From positions 105,853 to 169,852 of the forward strand of contig JAPYMA010000790.1 in NCBI GenBank assembly GCA_035041965.1: 64,000 bases of DNA, read 5' to 3'. Source of the DNA: Anisakis pegreffii (Eukaryota > Nematoda > Chromadorea > Rhabditida > Anisakidae). The position numbers and the translations under genes are program-made. Under the pieces are notes generated by a model. The model made no database searches and was not told the DNA's origin. It saw nothing but the letters and a program-made list of their open reading frames with translations. Positions 62,938 through 64,000 of this stretch are shown one piece after another; positions within the stretch are counted from its first letter, which is position 1, and each line of letters opens with the position of its first letter.

Positions 62938-64000
62938 TCAATTATGGATTGTTTGTCGAATAAAATCCAGTCCAGGATGAAACTTCACTGTGCTCTTGGA
63001 TGCTGTATATTTCAGGATGGTATCCGATGTCAACAATAGCGTTGATGAATCTGCCGAAAATCGGAATATGCGATCGTGAAATGGAATATCGATGATTCGA
63101 AGCGAACAATTCTTGTGATCAGCAGATGTTCGCCGTTTCACGGTCGAAGTCAGTTTAGTTGGCATCAAATACGTTGTTCATTTGGATGTAGTACAATGAT
63201 ATGATTGTTGAAATTGCCTTGAATTATGACTGCTAACATTTCGATTATTATTACTAGTAGTGCGTACGATCGCAACAGATGAAGATCGTTTTCGCTTCAA
63301 CGGCGTTTGGTGTATTGTGAGACGTTGTAATGAAGCGATTGACTCATCCAATCCCAATCGCAACTCACCGATGTCACGTTCATTCGCCACTGCACGCTCG
63401 ACGAAATCACGCCTTCGTTTACGTTCATCTTCTAACTGTTCATGCAGTATCGCGATTTTCGATTCGAACATTCTCATCTTCTGCATATATCCCTTCTCAC
63501 GCTCCTCATAAATCTGTTCCAACTTTAAAAAATGAATGCATTAAAAGAAGAAAATTTGAGAAAAAAAACAAACCATAAAATTTTCCAATATGCAAATTGA
63601 TAAATTAAAACAAATAAAACAGTAAAAACGCAACAATGACGAACATTTTGAAACAGCCTATAATCAAAAAGGTAGCATTGGAAAACATTGTTTGGCAGAC
63701 GGAATATTTCTAAAATATTCTTATTAACAGATAACTCATATTTACCTCACGTTTTTCGTGTGTTAAATGCTGCAATTGACCTTCCAATAGGCGTTTTTGT
63801 GTACTGATTTCAACGAGTGCTCGACCGCCGTTTTCCTTTTCCAGTTGTGATAGCTGAAGTAAAAGAAAACGTTGAAAAGATTTTAAATGGGTGTAACAGA
63901 TCAACGTATGCATACAAAATCGCATTGAAATGAAATCGAATGAAACTGAAGCCTGATTCTGTAATTGTGAGCAATTCCTATACAGCTCCATATTCTCGTT
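62938..64000 (-). CDS. Coiled-coil protein, C-terminal part (gene continues beyond the window)
   Basis: The first exon visible enters at 64000 and ends near 63952. The second is 63853-63747 (LSQLEKENGGRALVEIST) and the third starts at 63522. The third encodes EREKGYMQKMRMFESKIAIL then EQLEDERKRRRDFVERAV, a clear heptad coiled coil. The nearest resemblance I can name is the myosin-II tail/cingulin type (LE-K-I-A-x-L-x-E-Q-L-x-x-E), which is weak. A basic tail follows (PLKRKRSSSVAIVRTTS), a possible nuclear-localisation or phosphorylation segment. The frame meets TGA at 63178-63180 but stays open on the far side to 62938 with good codon character. Either the protein ends at 63178, or an intron removes the stop (donor GTTAGC near 63232, acceptor CACAAG near 63108). 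Confidence 0.65.

Noticed and set aside
1..64000. CRISPR arrays, bacterial operons, rRNA genes, spliced-leader RNA gene
   Set aside because: Looked for and not seen; the gene structure is eukaryotic and no matching sequence was found.

Overview
This is nuclear DNA of a nematode, judged from the genes rather than from any marker locus. It is AT-rich, gene-sparse and full of ATT/AAT microsatellites. The genes are built from many small exons separated by short introns whose phases fit exactly. One gene is an unmistakable LIN-41/TRIM71, with a nematode-style let-7 site in its 3' flank. Nothing points to bacteria, organelles or a virus. Exon models were made by eye: every junction quoted has GT..AG ends and matching phase, but none is backed by transcript data.

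Layout: (1) 2.09-3.52 kb, plus strand, a four-exon MADF-domain (Adf-1-like) gene. (2) 5.6-6.7 kb, plus strand, two exon-like fragments that may be a decayed or undescribed gene. (3) 9.52-16.0 kb, minus strand, 15 exons of a diverged TRIM-NHL gene (B-box end, coiled coil, Ser/Gln-rich linker, NHL propeller), with its 5' end not found. (4) 20.39-24.30 kb, minus strand, a nine-exon gene for a 153-residue protein I do not recognise. (5) 25.24-25.89 kb, minus strand, a possible two-exon secreted protein. (6) 28.43-32.40 kb, plus strand, a complete ten-exon Cys-loop anion-channel subunit of the GluCl/GlyR type. (7) 38.28-46.01 kb, minus strand, an 18-exon lin-41 orthologue (1017 aa). Its 3' flank back to about 34.9 kb holds let-7-complementary sites, two inverted tRNA-derived SINE copies and microsatellites. 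(8) 52.00-57.85 kb, minus strand, a 13-exon membrane-anchored protein with two VWA domains and a coding 24-bp minisatellite. (9) 62.94-64.0 kb, minus strand, the 3' end of a coiled-coil gene that runs off the window.

The genes do not form an operon or pathway. The channel and lin-41 converge tail to tail, leaving about 5.9 kb that holds both 3' ends. The most informative signals are the conserved let-7 element of lin-41, now about 2.6 kb from the stop codon; the SINE pair and microsatellites that lie in the intervening stretch; and an unusual fraction of introns (about 16 of 66 modelled) ending in AAG or GAG instead of the usual nematode CAG/TAG. Two TRIM-NHL genes on the same strand within 37 kb are also notable.
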